A stretch of DNA of 64,000 nucleotides from Agromyces cavernae (GTDB lineage: Bacteria; Actinomycetota; Actinomycetes; Actinomycetales; Microbacteriaceae). Shown in pieces: positions 25,296-33,954 of the stretch. Both the position numbers and the translations under genes were made by a program. Positions within the stretch are counted from its first letter, which is position 1, and each line of letters begins with the position of its first letter. The stretch is from contig NZ_JAJNMP010000001.1 in the NCBI RefSeq assembly GCF_021044935.1, positions 124,001-188,000 of the forward strand, written 5' to 3'. The notes under the pieces are model-generated. The model was given only the letters and a program-made list of their open reading frames with translations, was not told where the DNA came from and did not search any database.

Positions 25296-26744
25296 ATGAA
25301 CGCACGACACGAGCCCGCAGCGCCGACCCGCATGCACACCGTCTCCGGCGAGACCGAGCAGATCGTCGACCTCGTGCTCGACTACTCGCGCCGCCGCATC
25401 CTCAACGACGACACCCCGCTCGACAAGCCGAGCACCGAGGCCGAGCTCACCCGCCTCGCCGGGCCCACGATCACCGAGCGCGGCATCGGCGCCACGAAGG
25501 CCCTCTCGGTCTTCGAGCACGTGCTCGCGCCGGCGTGCATCACGACCGACCACCCGCAGTACCTCTCGTTCATCCCGACCGCACCGACCAAGGCGGCGAC
25601 GGCGTTCGACCTCGTCGTCTCGGCGAGCGCGCTCTACGGCGGCTCGTGGCTCGAGGGCGCGGGCGCCGTGTACGCCGAGAACGAGGTGCTCTCGTGGCTC
25701 GCCCGCGAGTTCGGCCTGCCCGCGACGGCCGGCGGCGTGTTCGTGCAGGGCGGCACCCTCGGCAACCTGTCGGCGCTCGTCGCGGCCCGCGACCACGCGC
25801 GGCACGCGTTGGCCGAGGCGGCCCGCGACACTGCGACAGCCGGTGCAGACACTGGCGGCGGTTCGGATGCCCCGACTCCGATTCCGCCCGGGGGCCGCTG
25901 GAAGGTCGTCTGCAGCGCTGAGGCGCACTCCTCGATCGCCTCGGCCGCGCGCGTCATGGACGTCGACGTGATTCCCGTGAAGCCCGCCGCCGACGGCATG
26001 TTGCGGGGCGACGATGTGCGGGCTGCGCTGCTCGAGCACGGGACGTCCGTCTTCGCCGTCGTGGCGACCGCGGGCTCGACCAACTTCGGCATCGTCGATG
26101 ACGTCGCCTCGATCGCCGCGCTCAAGTCGGACTTCGACTTCTGGCTGCACGTCGACGGTGCCTACGGACTCGCCGCGATGCTCTCGCCGCTCGCCCGCGA
26201 CCGGTTCGCGGGCGTCGAGCATGCCGACTCGGTGATCGTCGACCCGCACAAGTGGCTGTTCGCGCCGTTCGACGCGTGCGCGCTCATCTACCGCGACCCC
26301 GAGGCCGGGCGCCGCGCGCACACCCAGCACGCCGAGTACCTCGACACCCTCACCGAGACGAGCGAGTGGAGTCCGTCGGACTACGCCGCACACCTCACCC
26401 GGCGCGCCCGCGGCCTGCCGTTCTGGTTCTCGCTCGCGACCTACGGCGGGGCGGCGTACCGCGAGGCGATCAGCCACTCGATCACCGTCGCGGCCGACAT
26501 CGCCCATGAGATCACCTCGCGCGAGGGCTTCTCGCTGGTGCGCGACCCGCAGCTCTCGGTCGTCGTGTTCGAGCGCGACGGCTGGACCAAGGCCGACTAC
26601 AACGCCTGGTCGGCACGGCTGCTCGACGAGCAGAAGGCGTTCGTGACGCCGAGCTCGCACGCGGGCCGTCCCAACACGCGCTTCGCGATCGTCAACCCCA
26701 ACACCACGTTCGAACAGCTGGTCGCGATCCTCGACACCATGTAG
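25296..26744 (+). CDS. Pyridoxal-phosphate-dependent decarboxylase
   Basis: 482 residues of the group II decarboxylase family (glutamate, aromatic or diaminobutyrate decarboxylases). The PLP lysine is in V-D-P-H-K-W-L-F-A-P-F-D-A-C. The His stacking on PLP is in S-A-E-A-H-S-S-I, and the Asp in H-V-D-G-A-Y-G holds the ring nitrogen. A 25-residue insert rich in Gly, Thr and Asp (about 180-200) separates two conserved blocks. It stands between two intergenic hairpins, so it is probably monocistronic. The exact amino-acid substrate is not predictable. Confidence 0.9.
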   Translation: MNARHEPAAPTRMHTVSGETEQIVDLVLDYSRRRILNDDTPLDKPSTEAELTRLAGPTITERGIGATKALSVFEHVLAPACITTDHPQYLSFIPTAPTKAATAFDLVVSASALYGGSWLEGAGAVYAENEVLSWLAREFGLPATAGGVFVQGGTLGNLSALVAARDHARHALAEAARDTATAGADTGGGSDAPTPIPPGGRWKVVCSAEAHSSIASAARVMDVDVIPVKPAADGMLRGDDVRAALLEHGTSVFAVVATAGSTNFGIVDDVASIAALKSDFDFWLHVDGAYGLAAMLSPLARDRFAGVEHADSVIVDPHKWLFAPFDACALIYRDPEAGRRAHTQHAEYLDTLTETSEWSPSDYAAHLTRRARGLPFWFSLATYGGAAYREAISHSITVAADIAHEITSREGFSLVRDPQLSVVVFERDGWTKADYNAWSARLLDEQKAFVTPSSHAGRPNTRFAIVNPNTTFEQLVAILDTM

Positions 26745-26751
26745 GCGGCGG

Positions 26752-26792
26752 GCGGATGTCCCGTGCCGCGCGCTTCGCGTGGCGACATCCGC
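26752..26792 (+). terminator. Hairpin with GCGGATGTC arms
   Basis: GCGGATGTC (26752-26760) and GACATCCGC (26784-26792) pair perfectly, and flanking GGCGGGC/GCCCGCC can extend the stem. It begins 8 bp after the decarboxylase stop, so it is a likely terminator and belongs to the CGGATGYCSC hairpin family. Confidence 0.65.
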
Positions 26793-26853
26793 TTGCCCGC
26801 CCGAGCGGCCCCCATATCTCTTCCGCAGCTCAGGAAATTGGTCCCCATCCCCG

Positions 26854-26885
26854 CTCAGGAGGTCGCTCAGCGCAATTCTCCTGAG
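26854..26885. repeat. Inverted repeat CTCAGGAG / CTCCTGAG
   Basis: Perfect 8-bp arms at 26854-26861 and 26878-26885 with a 16-bp spacer. A further CTCAGGAA is at about 26829. It lies between the decarboxylase terminator and the ArsR promoter. It could be a second terminator or a regulatory site; nothing else in 26793-26908 looks coding. Confidence 0.4.
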
Positions 26886-26908
26886 TTGCGACATCCGCCG
26901 CGAAGATA

Positions 26909-26952
26909 TTGAACTTTTCGGTTCAGTGTTGTACACTGAACCACATGGTTCA
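26909..26952 (+). promoter_or_regulatory. Leaderless promoter with overlapping ArsR-type operators
   Basis: TTGAAC (26909-26914), a 17-bp spacer and TACACT (26932-26937) form a good promoter whose start site would fall at about 26944, at the ATG at 26945. There is no ribosome site, so the mRNA is probably leaderless. GGTTCAGTGT-TGT-ACACTGAACC (26920-26942) is a perfect palindrome over the -10. A second one, TGAACCA-CA-TGGTTCA (26937-26952), overlaps the start codon. Both suit autorepression by the encoded ArsR protein. Confidence 0.75.
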
Positions 26953-27331
26953 GCAACAGGAGTTGGATCGGGCATTCGCGGCCCTCGCCGACGAGACGAG
27001 GCGGGGCATCCTCACCCGTCTCGGCGACGGCCCGGCCACGATCACCGAGCTCGCGATGCCGGCGGGCATGACGCTCACCGGCATCCGCAAGCACGTCGAC
27101 GTGCTCGAGGTCGCCGGTCTCGTGACGACCGAGAAGGTCGGCCGTGTGCGCCAGTGCCGGCTCGGAACCGAGCGATTGGACGACGCCATGGCGTGGATCA
27201 GCTTCTACCAGCGCCTCTGGGAGCGCCGGCTCGACGGCCTCGAGGCGTACTTCACCCTGCACGACGGAACGCACGATCCGAACCACGAAGAACACGACAC
27301 GAAGCACGAAACGAAGGGAACGGAATCATGA
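26945..27331 (+). CDS. ArsR-family regulator (SRPBCC-associated type)
   Basis: 128 residues with a winged HTH: A-F-A-A-L-A-D-E-T-R-R-G-I-L and G-M-T-L-T-G-I-R-K-H-V-D-V-L. It has one Cys (R-Q-C-R-L-G) and no metal-binding motif, as usual for ArsR proteins paired with an SRPBCC protein. ATG 26945 is chosen over an upstream TTG because promoter and operators end there. The C-terminus is unusually rich in His, Asp and Glu. It overlaps the SRPBCC gene by ATGA, and both are likely repressed by this protein. Confidence 0.9.
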   Translation: MVQQQELDRAFAALADETRRGILTRLGDGPATITELAMPAGMTLTGIRKHVDVLEVAGLVTTEKVGRVRQCRLGTERLDDAMAWISFYQRLWERRLDGLEAYFTLHDGTHDPNHEEHDTKHETKGTES

Positions 27332-27792
27332 GCGACACCCAGACGAACGAGACGATCGGCCTGCGCATGTCGCGGCAGTTGCCGGCGAGTCCCGAGGCGG
27401 TCTTCGACGCCTACACCGACGCCGAGAAGCAGAAGATCTGGTTCTCGATCCTCGATGAAGAGCCGGGCATCGTCGAGATCGAGGTCGACCTTCGAGTCGG
27501 CGGCACGCAGAAGGCGGTGTGGGGTCCCGACCGCGACACGCTGTTCACCGAGGTGCAGACCTTCCTCGAGATCGACCGCCCGCACCGGCTCGTGACCGAA
27601 TCGACCGGCAGCGACCCGAGCGGCCAAGAGATGACCACGCACGTCGAGGTCACCTTCGAGCCGGTCGACGGCGGCACCCTCATGACCGTCGTGCAGACCG
27701 GGTTCCCGACGCCCGAGATCCGCGACTTCTTCGAGACCGAGGCCTGGAACGGCGCGTTCGACCGCATCGAGGCCTACCTCACGCGGGTCTGA
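27328..27792 (+). CDS. SRPBCC/AHSA1-domain protein
   Basis: 154 residues of the Activator-of-Hsp90-ATPase-like START superfamily. Typical opening L-P-A-S-P-E-A-V-F-D-A-Y-T-D-A-E and closing G-A-F-D-R-I-E-A-Y-L. The ATG at 27328 overlaps the ArsR stop. These proteins bind hydrophobic ligands; the ArsR-SRPBCC pair is common in actinobacteria and its ligand is generally unknown. It is followed by a strong hairpin shared with the convergent PLD gene. Confidence 0.9.
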   Translation: MSDTQTNETIGLRMSRQLPASPEAVFDAYTDAEKQKIWFSILDEEPGIVEIEVDLRVGGTQKAVWGPDRDTLFTEVQTFLEIDRPHRLVTESTGSDPSGQEMTTHVEVTFEPVDGGTLMTVVQTGFPTPEIRDFFETEAWNGAFDRIEAYLTRV

Positions 27793-27803
27793 TCGGTTCA
27801 GGT

Positions 27804-27850
27804 TGCGGATGTCCCGCCTCGACGCGCTCGTCGGCGGCGGGACATCCGCA
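27804..27850. terminator. Bidirectional hairpin, 15-bp arms
   Basis: TGCGGATGTCCCGCC (27804-27818) and GGCGGGACATCCGCA (27836-27850) are perfectly complementary with a 17-nt loop. It fills the 60-bp gap between the convergent SRPBCC and PLD genes and is the best-formed member of the CGGATGYCSC hairpin family. Its position indicates a two-way terminator. Confidence 0.75.
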
Positions 27851-27852
27851 GT

Positions 27853-28959
27853 TCACGCGACCGGGATCGGCGACGACAGGTCGGCGATGATGCGCTCGAT
27901 CTCGGTGAGCGCGTAGGCGGCGAGCTCGCGTTGCGCGGCCTCGGCGGCGGGATCCTCCTCCTCGAGATCTCCGATCACGATGATGTTCTCGTCGTTCAGC
28001 GTGTTCGCCGGCTCGGTGTAGTTGAAGCTGCCGACGATCAGCATCCGCTCGTCGATGACCATGAGCTTGTGATGCAGCTTGCGCACCCCGGTGTTGCGCT
28101 TGTTGGCGAACAGCTGCACGTCGCCGTTCCCGAGGTCGCTCGTCGCCGCCCACTTCGCGGCCCCCTGGTCGCGGTCGAGCACGCCGCGGATGCGGCCGAC
28201 GAGCGGGCGGATCCGGATCATGGCGTCGTCGATGCCCGACGATTGCGAGAAGGTGAACATCGCGAAGTCGATCGAGTCCTTCGCCTTCAGCATCTGCTTC
28301 ATGATCTCCATCTCGGGACCGTGCCGCGGTGCGAAGAGCGGCTTGATCCGCACGGCGGGCAGGTCGAACTCCTTGGGCTTCGGCTCGACGCGTTCGTGCA
28401 TGTCGCCGAAGGTGCCCGACCGCATGCGCTCGAACTCGCGCAGGTACTCGGTCGCCGCGCGCTGGCCGTGCAGCACGACGACGTGGTTGAGGTTCTGGCC
28501 GGAACCGATCCCCGCGGTCGCGTTCGTGCCCGTGTCGGTGAGGGTGAAGTTCGTCGAACCGGTGAGCACGGCCGCCTTCGGTTTGCGCGAGTCGCGCACG
28601 ATGAACTTCTGGTGGAAGATCTTGCGGTTCAGGTCGCTGACGACGTCGACCCTGGCCTTGAGCAGCGCGCCCTGGATCAGACGGTTCTCCTCGTGCGCGC
28701 CCTTGCTGTTCCACGGGTCGGCGAGCGCCTTCTCCTCAGTGAGGTAGTCGCCCTCGAGGATGACGCGCACCCGCACGCCGCGGCGTTTCGCCGCGAGGAT
28801 CGCCTCGGCGATCGGCCGCGAGTCGATCTCCTGCACGGCGATCGCGAGGCTGTGCTCGGCCTCGCCGATGAAGTCGCGGATCGCAAGGTCGAGATCGTCG
28901 GGGCCGCCGACCGACTTCGGTCCCATGTAGAGCTCGACACCGCCGATGGTCACTGACAT
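27853..28959 (-). CDS. Phospholipase D-like domain protein
   Basis: 368 residues with two PLD halves. HQKFIVRD and HHKLMVID carry the H-x-K-x4-D catalytic signature, followed by S-T-N-F-T and S-F-N-Y-T. No signal peptide, so it is cytoplasmic. AAAGAGG precedes the ATG at 28959. Such proteins may be phosphodiesterases or nucleases acting on nucleic acid or lipid; the substrate is unknown. It is divergent from yceI. Confidence 0.87.
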   Translation of the reverse strand: MSVTIGGVELYMGPKSVGGPDDLDLAIRDFIGEAEHSLAIAVQEIDSRPIAEAILAAKRRGVRVRVILEGDYLTEEKALADPWNSKGAHEENRLIQGALLKARVDVVSDLNRKIFHQKFIVRDSRKPKAAVLTGSTNFTLTDTGTNATAGIGSGQNLNHVVVLHGQRAATEYLREFERMRSGTFGDMHERVEPKPKEFDLPAVRIKPLFAPRHGPEMEIMKQMLKAKDSIDFAMFTFSQSSGIDDAMIRIRPLVGRIRGVLDRDQGAAKWAATSDLGNGDVQLFANKRNTGVRKLHHKLMVIDERMLIVGSFNYTEPANTLNDENIIVIGDLEEEDPAAEAAQRELAAYALTEIERIIADLSSPIPVA

Positions 28960-29117
28960 GGCACACCTCTTTCATGAGTGTTCCTCATGCCAAGTGTCCG
29001 CCCGTGGACCACATCGGGAATCAGGGCGTGCCCGGAGGCCGCCGAACGACATGTGGAGGATTCGATCAGCCATCGGATGAAAGACTGAGCGGGTTTGCAA
29101 TGATCCATGGAGAGAGA

Positions 29118-29690
29118 ATGACCGACAACGAACCCGACCTGAGCGGCGACTGGGACCTCGATCCGGCCCACACCCGCATCGGCTTCTCGGCGAAGCACGC
29201 CATGGTGGCCACCGTCCGCGGCGCCTTCAACGAGATCACCGGCAGCCTGCACGTCGACTTCGACGACACGACCAAGTCGACCGCCGAGATCGTGCTCGAC
29301 GTCGCCAGCATCGACAGCCGCAACACGCAGCGCGACGACCACCTGCGCAGCGCCGACTTCTTCAACGCGGAGAAATGGCCCGAGATCGTCTTCCGCAGCA
29401 CCCGCATCGAGGAGGTCGGCGAGAACGCCCTCGTGGTGTCCGGTGACCTGACGATCCGCGACGTCACGAAGCCGATCACGATTCCGATCGAGTTCACCGG
29501 CGTGCAGACCGACGCCTACGGCGCACTCCGTGCCGGCTTCGAGGGCACGCGGCGCATCGATCGCCGCGAGTACGGCCTCGAGTGGAACATGGCGCTCGAC
29601 TCGGGCGGCTGGCTCGTCTCCGAGAAGATCACCCTCGAGTTCGAGCTCTCCGCGATCAAGCGCGGCACCGCCCCCGAGCAGCTCGCCTGA
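29118..29690 (+). CDS. YceI-family lipid-binding protein
   Basis: About 190 residues. Family pattern W-D-L-D-P-A-H-T-R-I-G-F-S-A-K-H and N-T-Q-R-D-D-H-L-R-S-A-D-F-F-N are clear, forming an extended lipocalin-like barrel that binds isoprenoids. No signal peptide, as in many actinobacterial members. ATG 29118 has GGAG 5 bp upstream; another ATG at 29100 is possible. It is separated from the divergent PLD gene by about 160 bp of promoter-containing DNA. Confidence 0.9.
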   Translation: MTDNEPDLSGDWDLDPAHTRIGFSAKHAMVATVRGAFNEITGSLHVDFDDTTKSTAEIVLDVASIDSRNTQRDDHLRSADFFNAEKWPEIVFRSTRIEEVGENALVVSGDLTIRDVTKPITIPIEFTGVQTDAYGALRAGFEGTRRIDRREYGLEWNMALDSGGWLVSEKITLEFELSAIKRGTAPEQLA

Positions 29691-29763
29691 CTCCGGGAGC
29701 GCCCGCAGGCCGCTGAACGCTCGATGAACTCCGCGGTGCGAATGGATGCCGCGTGCGCGCCCG

Positions 29764-32102
29764 CTACGCGGGCGTGATGTTCGCGTTGTCGCGGAACACG
29801 TTCTCGGGGTCGAACCGCCGCTTCAGCCCGCGCAGCCGCGCGAGCGTCGCCGGTGGGAACGCCGCCTCGACGGCGTCATCGCCCTGTTCGGTGTCGAAGC
29901 TCAGGTAGGCACCGCTCGAGTGCGGGGCGATGAGCTCGTTCCAGCGGTCGTTCGTATGGCGGCGGTTCGAGCCGAACGCCACGACCGAGAACTCCGCCGA
30001 GCGGTGTGCGAACGCCGTGGCATCGGATGGCACGTCGTGCACGGCGCCGCCGACGGCGCGGAGCTGGAAGAAGTACGTCGCGCCGCTCTCGATGAACCGT
30101 GCGGCCTCTGCCGCGAACGACGGCGTCACCCGGCCGATGAGCCCCGACCGCGCGGTCGGCTCGCCCTCGGCGCTGTGACTCGCGTCGCCCGCGTTCGAGA
30201 TCACGGACAGGTAGTCCGTGATCCGCACGTCCTGCCCGACGAGCGGCGCGGCATCGGCGAGCGGCTGCAGCCGCGCGAGCACCGTGTCGGGGTCATCGGA
30301 GTCGACCATCGCCATCGCGTGCGCCATCGGCGGCTGACCCGCGCGACCGGCGCTCACGATGAGGAAGCTCGTGAGGTCGCGCGGCGAGCCGACGACCCAG
30401 TCGCCCCACGCCTGCAGGAATCCGGCGAGGTCGCTCGCGTCGAATGACAACTGCGCGAAGCCGACGGGGCCGACCTCGTCGACCTCGAACTCGAAGGCGG
30501 TCACGATGCCGAAGTTCGCGCCCGCCCCACGCACGGCCCAGAAGAGGTCGGCGTGGTGCGAGGCATCCGCTCGCACGATCGAACCGTCGGCGAGCACCAT
30601 TTCGACGGCGCGCACGTGGTCGATCGTCAACCCGTGCTCGCGCACGAGCCAGCCGATGCCGCCCGCGGTCGCGAGGCCGCCGACGCCGACCCCGCCGTAG
30701 TCACCCGACAAGAGCGCCCATCCGTGCGGCGCGAGGAACGCCGCGACGTCCTTCCAGCGCACCGGCCTCGATGCGCACGAGGCGCCCCGCCGCGTCGAGC
30801 ACCTGCAACTCGCGCATGCGCGAGAGATCGATGACGATTCCGCCGTCGTTCGTCGAGCGGCCGCTGATGCCGTGGCCGCCGCTGCGCACGCCGAAGGGCA
30901 CCGTCGGGTTCTCGCGCACGAACGCGACGGCGGCGGCGACCTCGTCGACGTTTCCCGGCTGCAGCACGAGACCCGGCGAGCCGCCTCGCATGTAGGTCGA
31001 CTTCACGCGCGCGAACCCGGCGTCGCCCGGCTCGATCGCCTTCGCGGCGAGTTGCTCGGGCACCGCGTCGTAGTCGATGCCGTCGCGGCGCTTCGCCCGC
31101 ACCGCCGTGCTCCGCGAGGTGTACGTGGGTGCGAGGAGCGAGGCATCCGACCCGCGGAACCCACCCGACTCGCCCGCCTCGCCGGCGCGACGCGCGCGCA
31201 GTTCGCCGGCGACCGCCTCCCGCAGCGCGGGCGCGACCTGCTCGGCGAAGTGCTGGATCGTGCGGGGGTCGTCGCTCGAGAGCACGAACGTGCCGACGCC
31301 ATCGTCGACGACGTAGGGCAGCAGTTGCTCGACCCACTGCTCGGCGGGCCCGTCGAGGAAGCCGCCAGGCCCGCCCCTGCCTGCGCCGCCGCCCGCCGAG
31401 AATCGCCCGCCGATGTTCGCGATGCGCCGGATCTCGCGTGGATCGCGACCCGCCGCGGTCGCCGCCTCGTCGATGATGCCGTTCTTCTCGGCGAACTCGC
31501 CCGGCTTCATGTAGGCGAGTGAGGGCACCCAGCCGTCGCCCTTGCGGCCCGTCAGGCGCAGCATGCGCGGCTTGTACGCGCCGATCAGGATCGGGATGTT
31601 GTGCGCCGGCGCCCGGTCCCCGCTTCGCCCCGCTCACGCGGTAGTACGCCCCGTCGACCTCGAACCGCGATCGCTCGCCCTGATCCCAGATGCCGCGGAT
31701 GATGTCGATCGCCTCCGACAGCGCGTCGACCGCCTGGCCCGGCGTGAGCCGCCGCCCGCCCATCGCCTCGATCGCGTCCCAGAATCCGCCCGCGCCGAGC
31801 CCGAGCTCGAATCGGCCGCCGGAGAGCAGGTCGAGGCTCGCCGCCGCACGAGCGAGCACGGCGGGCGGTCGCAGCGGCAGATTGGCGACGTTGGCGGCGA
31901 GGTGGACGCGCTCGGTACGGGCCGCGACCCAGGTGAGCAGTGTCGACGTGTCGTGGAAGCGCGGCTGGTAGGGGTGGTCTTGGAACGTGACGAGGTCGTA
32001 GCCGACCGCTTCGCTGAGCTCGGCAAGCCGAACGGGTGCCTGCGGCGGGTCGTTCGTGGGGGTGATGAAAGTGCCGAACTGCAGCTCGTGGCCGTAGTGC
32101 AT
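29764..32102 (-). pseudogene. LLM flavin oxidoreductase - FAD-linked oxidase fusion, two frameshifts
   Basis: Three adjoining frames add up to one protein of about 780 residues. The N-terminal part (from ATG 32102) is a luciferase-like monooxygenase. Near 31611-31621 one extra base breaks the frame; the next frame resumes at P-A-H-N-I-P-I-L-I-G-A-Y-K-P-R. It continues into an FAD-binding oxidase with S-G-G-H-G-I-S-G-R. At about 30757-30760 GCGC appears where GCGCGC would be needed, and the last frame resumes at R-W-K-D-V-A-A-F-L. The C-terminus (D-P-E-N-V-F-R-D-N-A-N-I) is a berberine-bridge-type end. Both breaks are in GC-rich short repeats, so sequencing error is possible. Confidence 0.82.
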
Positions 32103-32125
32103 TCTGCTCCGATCGGTCGAGTGCG

Positions 32126-32398
32126 ATGTCGCCGGTTGCGCGGGTCGCCGGGCTGCGCGGGGCCCGACGCTTCTCGGAGTACCGCGCGGTGGTGACGGGC
32201 ATCTCCGACCGGCTGCTCACCGCGCGCTTGCGCGAACTCGAGGTCGAGGGGCTCATCGAGCGGCACGTGCGCCCCACGACGCCGGTGACGATCAGCTACA
32301 CCCCGAGCGCGGCGGGCCTGCGCCTCATCGAGGTGCTGCAGCCGCTCGTCGAGTGGGACGCGGCCTTCGGCCACGACGTCGCGCGCCCCACCGGGTAG
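32126..32398 (+). pseudogene. HxlR-family regulator with internal N-terminal deletion
   Basis: 90 residues. From R-R-F-S-E-Y-R-A-V-V-T-G-I-S-D-R-L-L-T-A-R-L-R-E-L-E onward it is a normal HxlR wing and recognition region. The usual beginning (C-P-V-A-R-x-L-x-x-I-G-x-x-W-x-x-x-I-L-R-x-L) is reduced to M-S-P-V-A-R-V-A-G-L-R-G, so about 20 residues, including the first helices, are missing. Only 23 bp separate it from the divergent frameshifted oxidoreductase, too short for two promoters. A functional short form cannot be excluded. Confidence 0.65.
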
Positions 32399-32415
32399 CT
32401 CCTCGACCCGCCAGA

Positions 32416-33297
32416 ATGGTCGACGTGACCGAACACGTCTTCATCGCGGGCGCCGCCTCGTGGAACCGCATCGTCTACCTCGACCACCTGCCCGAGCCGG
32501 TGCCGCACATGCAGTTCGCACTCGACGAGTACGAGACCGTCGGCGGCACCTCGGCGGGCAAGGCCCTCGGCCTCGCGGGACTCGGCCGGCCGGTCGTGCT
32601 GCACGCGCTCTTCGGCGGTGACGTCGACGGCGAGCGGGTGCGCGGCCTGCTCGAATCGGCGGGCGTCACGGTCATCGCCGGCGCGGGCGGCGCGACCGAG
32701 CGCCATCTCAACCTCATGACTCCCGCTGGTGAACGGGTTTCGCTCTACCTCGCCATCCCGACCGCATCGCATCCCCCGAGCGAGCCCGTCGCGACGGCGA
32801 TGGCCGGGGCGTCCGCGATCGTGCTCGACCTCGCCCCAGTCGCCCAGCAGCTGATCCCGCTCGCAACCGCGACGCGCCGCCCCATCTGGACCGACATCCA
32901 CGACTACGACGGCACGGCGGAGTTCCACCGGCCGTTCATCGACGCCGCCGACGTGATCTTCATGAACGCCGACCGCATCGGCCCCGACCCGCTGCCGTTC
33001 ATGCAGTCGCGGGTCGAGGCCGGCGCGTCACTCGTGGTGTGCACCCTCGGCGAGCGCGGCGCGATCGCCGTCGCCCGAGATGCGAGCGGGCGGATGTCGC
33101 GCCACGAGGTCGCGGCAGTGCCGGTCGACGTGCTCGACACGAACGGCGCGGGCGACGCGTTCATGACCGGCGTGCTCGATGCCACGCTGGCCCGCGCCGA
33201 GGTGCCCGACGCGTTGCGGGCGGGCGCCGAGCACGCGGCAACCGTGCTGGGCACACGGCATCTGCACCCGAGTCTCGACGCCGCGCTCGGAGGCTGA
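32416..33297 (+). CDS. PfkB-family carbohydrate kinase
   Basis: About 293 residues. The C-terminal signature D-T-N-G-A-G-D-A-F holds the catalytic Asp and the anion hole. The N-terminal G-G-T-S-A-G-K-A-L-G-L-A-G-L-G is the usual first PfkB motif. Start could be ATG 32416 or GTG 32425; neither has a strong ribosome site. The substrate sugar or nucleoside is not evident. It follows the HxlR remnant by 17 bp and is convergent with a membrane-protein gene (6-bp gap). Confidence 0.85.
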   Translation: MVDVTEHVFIAGAASWNRIVYLDHLPEPVPHMQFALDEYETVGGTSAGKALGLAGLGRPVVLHALFGGDVDGERVRGLLESAGVTVIAGAGGATERHLNLMTPAGERVSLYLAIPTASHPPSEPVATAMAGASAIVLDLAPVAQQLIPLATATRRPIWTDIHDYDGTAEFHRPFIDAADVIFMNADRIGPDPLPFMQSRVEAGASLVVCTLGERGAIAVARDASGRMSRHEVAAVPVDVLDTNGAGDAFMTGVLDATLARAEVPDALRAGAEHAATVLGTRHLHPSLDAALGG

Positions 33298-33303
33298 CGC
33301 GAG

Positions 33304-33840
33304 CTACTTCTCGGTCGGCGCCTCGGGGGCCTTCGCGGGCTCGGCGGCCGGGGCGGCTTCGGGCTCGACGGCCGGGGCGGCTTCGGTCTCGACGGCCGGT
33401 GCAGGTGCGGCTGCGGTCGCGGGTGCGGCTTCGGGCGCCGCTTCGTCGACGAGGGCCGGTGCGGCGGCGACACCCGGTGCAGCGGCCGGCGCGCGCTCGG
33501 CCTCGAGCACGTCGAGGCCGTCTTCCTCGTCGAGGTCGAAGAACTCGTCGACGGCGAGCACCGACTCGGCGTGACGGCGGTCGGCCGCGCCGATGATCGC
33601 CTGCGTGGCGAGCGAGATGACGAGACCGAGCACACCGACCGCGATGAGCAGGCCACCGAGCGTCGTGTTCGACTGCGCCGCGAGAATCGGCGCGGGATCG
33701 GCGACCTGTTCGGTGTAGTACGCCACCTGCGCTGCGTTCGCGGTGAACGTCAGCACGACGCCGAGGACGACGATCGCGACCGAGGCGACCCAGAGGCCGA
33801 TGAGCGGAAGGTTGAGCTTGCGGGGCGTGGTGGAGGTCAT
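33304..33840 (-). CDS. Membrane protein with Ala/Pro/Glu-rich tail
   Basis: 178 residues from ATG 33840, preceded by GAAGGA. Two membrane helices (L-I-G-L-W-V-A-S-V-A-I-V-V-L-G-V-V and G-G-L-L-I-A-V-G-V-L-G-L-V-I-S) come first. The last about 70 residues are a low-complexity repeat of A-P-A-V-E-T/P-E-A-A, probably disordered and possibly wall-spanning. The frame stays open across the upstream tandem repeat, but I reject that extension because it would translate repeat DNA. No family recognised. Confidence 0.75.
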   Translation of the reverse strand: MTSTTPRKLNLPLIGLWVASVAIVVLGVVLTFTANAAQVAYYTEQVADPAPILAAQSNTTLGGLLIAVGVLGLVISLATQAIIGAADRRHAESVLAVDEFFDLDEEDGLDVLEAERAPAAAPGVAAAPALVDEAAPEAAPATAAAPAPAVETEAAPAVEPEAAPAAEPAKAPEAPTEK

Positions 33841-33954
33841 GACGTCCTTCGGTCGGGAGCGCGGCGGAATTCGGGCCGCGTGAGCGACGGTACGCGAGAA
33901 AGGTATGTGTTGGCTATGCCTTCGCGGTGAGTGATCGCCGGATGTCACTCCCTG

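Noticed and set aside
29764-32102. Three separate real genes (LLM, middle fragment, FAD oxidase C-terminus)
   Set aside because: The fragments continue each other's domains exactly, have no own ribosome sites, and overlap at the break points.
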